Part shown: positions 42,676-42,687 of the stretch, piece by piece
Position numbering within the stretch: the first letter of the stretch is position 1
How the letters are laid out: every line of letters begins with the position of its first letter
DNA from: Pseudomonadota bacterium
GTDB lineage: Bacteria > Desulfobacterota > Binatia > UBA1149
DNA length: 42,687 bases
Direction: 5' to 3'
Assembly (NCBI GenBank): GCA_014382245.1
Contig: JACNKC010000076.1
Location: 1 to 42,687, forward strand
Notes under the pieces: generated by a model
What the model saw: the letters and a program-made list of their open reading frames with translations, nothing else
The model's database searches: none
What the model was told of the DNA's origin: nothing
Position numbers and translations under genes: made by a program

Positions 42676-42687
42676 CCCCCGCCCCCC

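Overview
This is a gene-dense, high-GC chromosomal window (roughly 65% by eye) from a probably uncultured bacterium, apparently a metagenome contig. It carries many P450s, SDRs, Rieske, LLM and acyl-CoA-dehydrogenase-fold oxidoreductases, plus NTF2-like proteins. It also encodes a secreted hydrolase with Cys-rich 'GGxNxGxPC..CPGGxC' and Cys/Lys-helix repeats. That mix resembles Binatota- or Myxococcota-like (former Deltaproteobacteria) lineages. The taxonomic call is an inference only; no rRNA gene is present.

Layout. 1-5.6 kb (+): nitrate assimilation, with a 5'-truncated molybdopterin nitrate reductase, a NirB-NirD fusion and a Yip1-type membrane protein. 5.6-7.9 kb (-): secreted alpha/beta-hydrolase with C-terminal repeats. 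8.2-14.4 kb: mostly + oxidative and acyl metabolism genes (NTF2-like, cupin dioxygenase, GST, aldehyde dehydrogenase, CrtC/AttH-like protein, two overlapping hotdog thioesterases), with one hydroxyacyl-CoA-dehydrogenase-like SDR on the - strand. 14.4-18.8 kb (-): a four-gene, tightly coupled, sterol-type operon of P450, CYP51-ferredoxin fusion, NTF2-like protein and cycloeucalenol-cycloisomerase homologue. In the plant pathway the cycloisomerase makes obtusifoliol, which is the CYP51 substrate, so the operon pairs two consecutive steps. 18.9-28.9 kb: beta-hydroxyacid dehydrogenase, single-CxxCH exported protein, LLM oxidoreductase, nitroreductase, HsaA-like flavoprotein, TetR-Rieske oxygenase pair, amidohydrolase and SDR. 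28.9-29.8 kb: a RAYT transposase bracketed by inverted REP-like hairpins. 29.8-37.7 kb: alkylsulfatase-like MBL protein, FAD monooxygenase, second HsaA-like flavoprotein, CYP124/125/142-like P450, second CrtC/AttH-like protein and an unknown. 38-42.7 kb: TetR regulator, unknowns, tRNA-Ser(GCT), lipoprotein, NTF2-like protein and a truncated SDR.

The two strongest observations are the sterol-type operon and a family of 43-nt-core REP hairpins. The hairpins occur four times, each 4-7 nt after a stop codon and always in the same polarity relative to the upstream gene; two flank the RAYT gene.

Caution: about 16,524-16,724 (the I-helix to ExxR part of CYP51) and about 42,590-42,687 (the contig end) look corrupted toward G/C while keeping reading frame. 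Residue-level conclusions there are unsafe.
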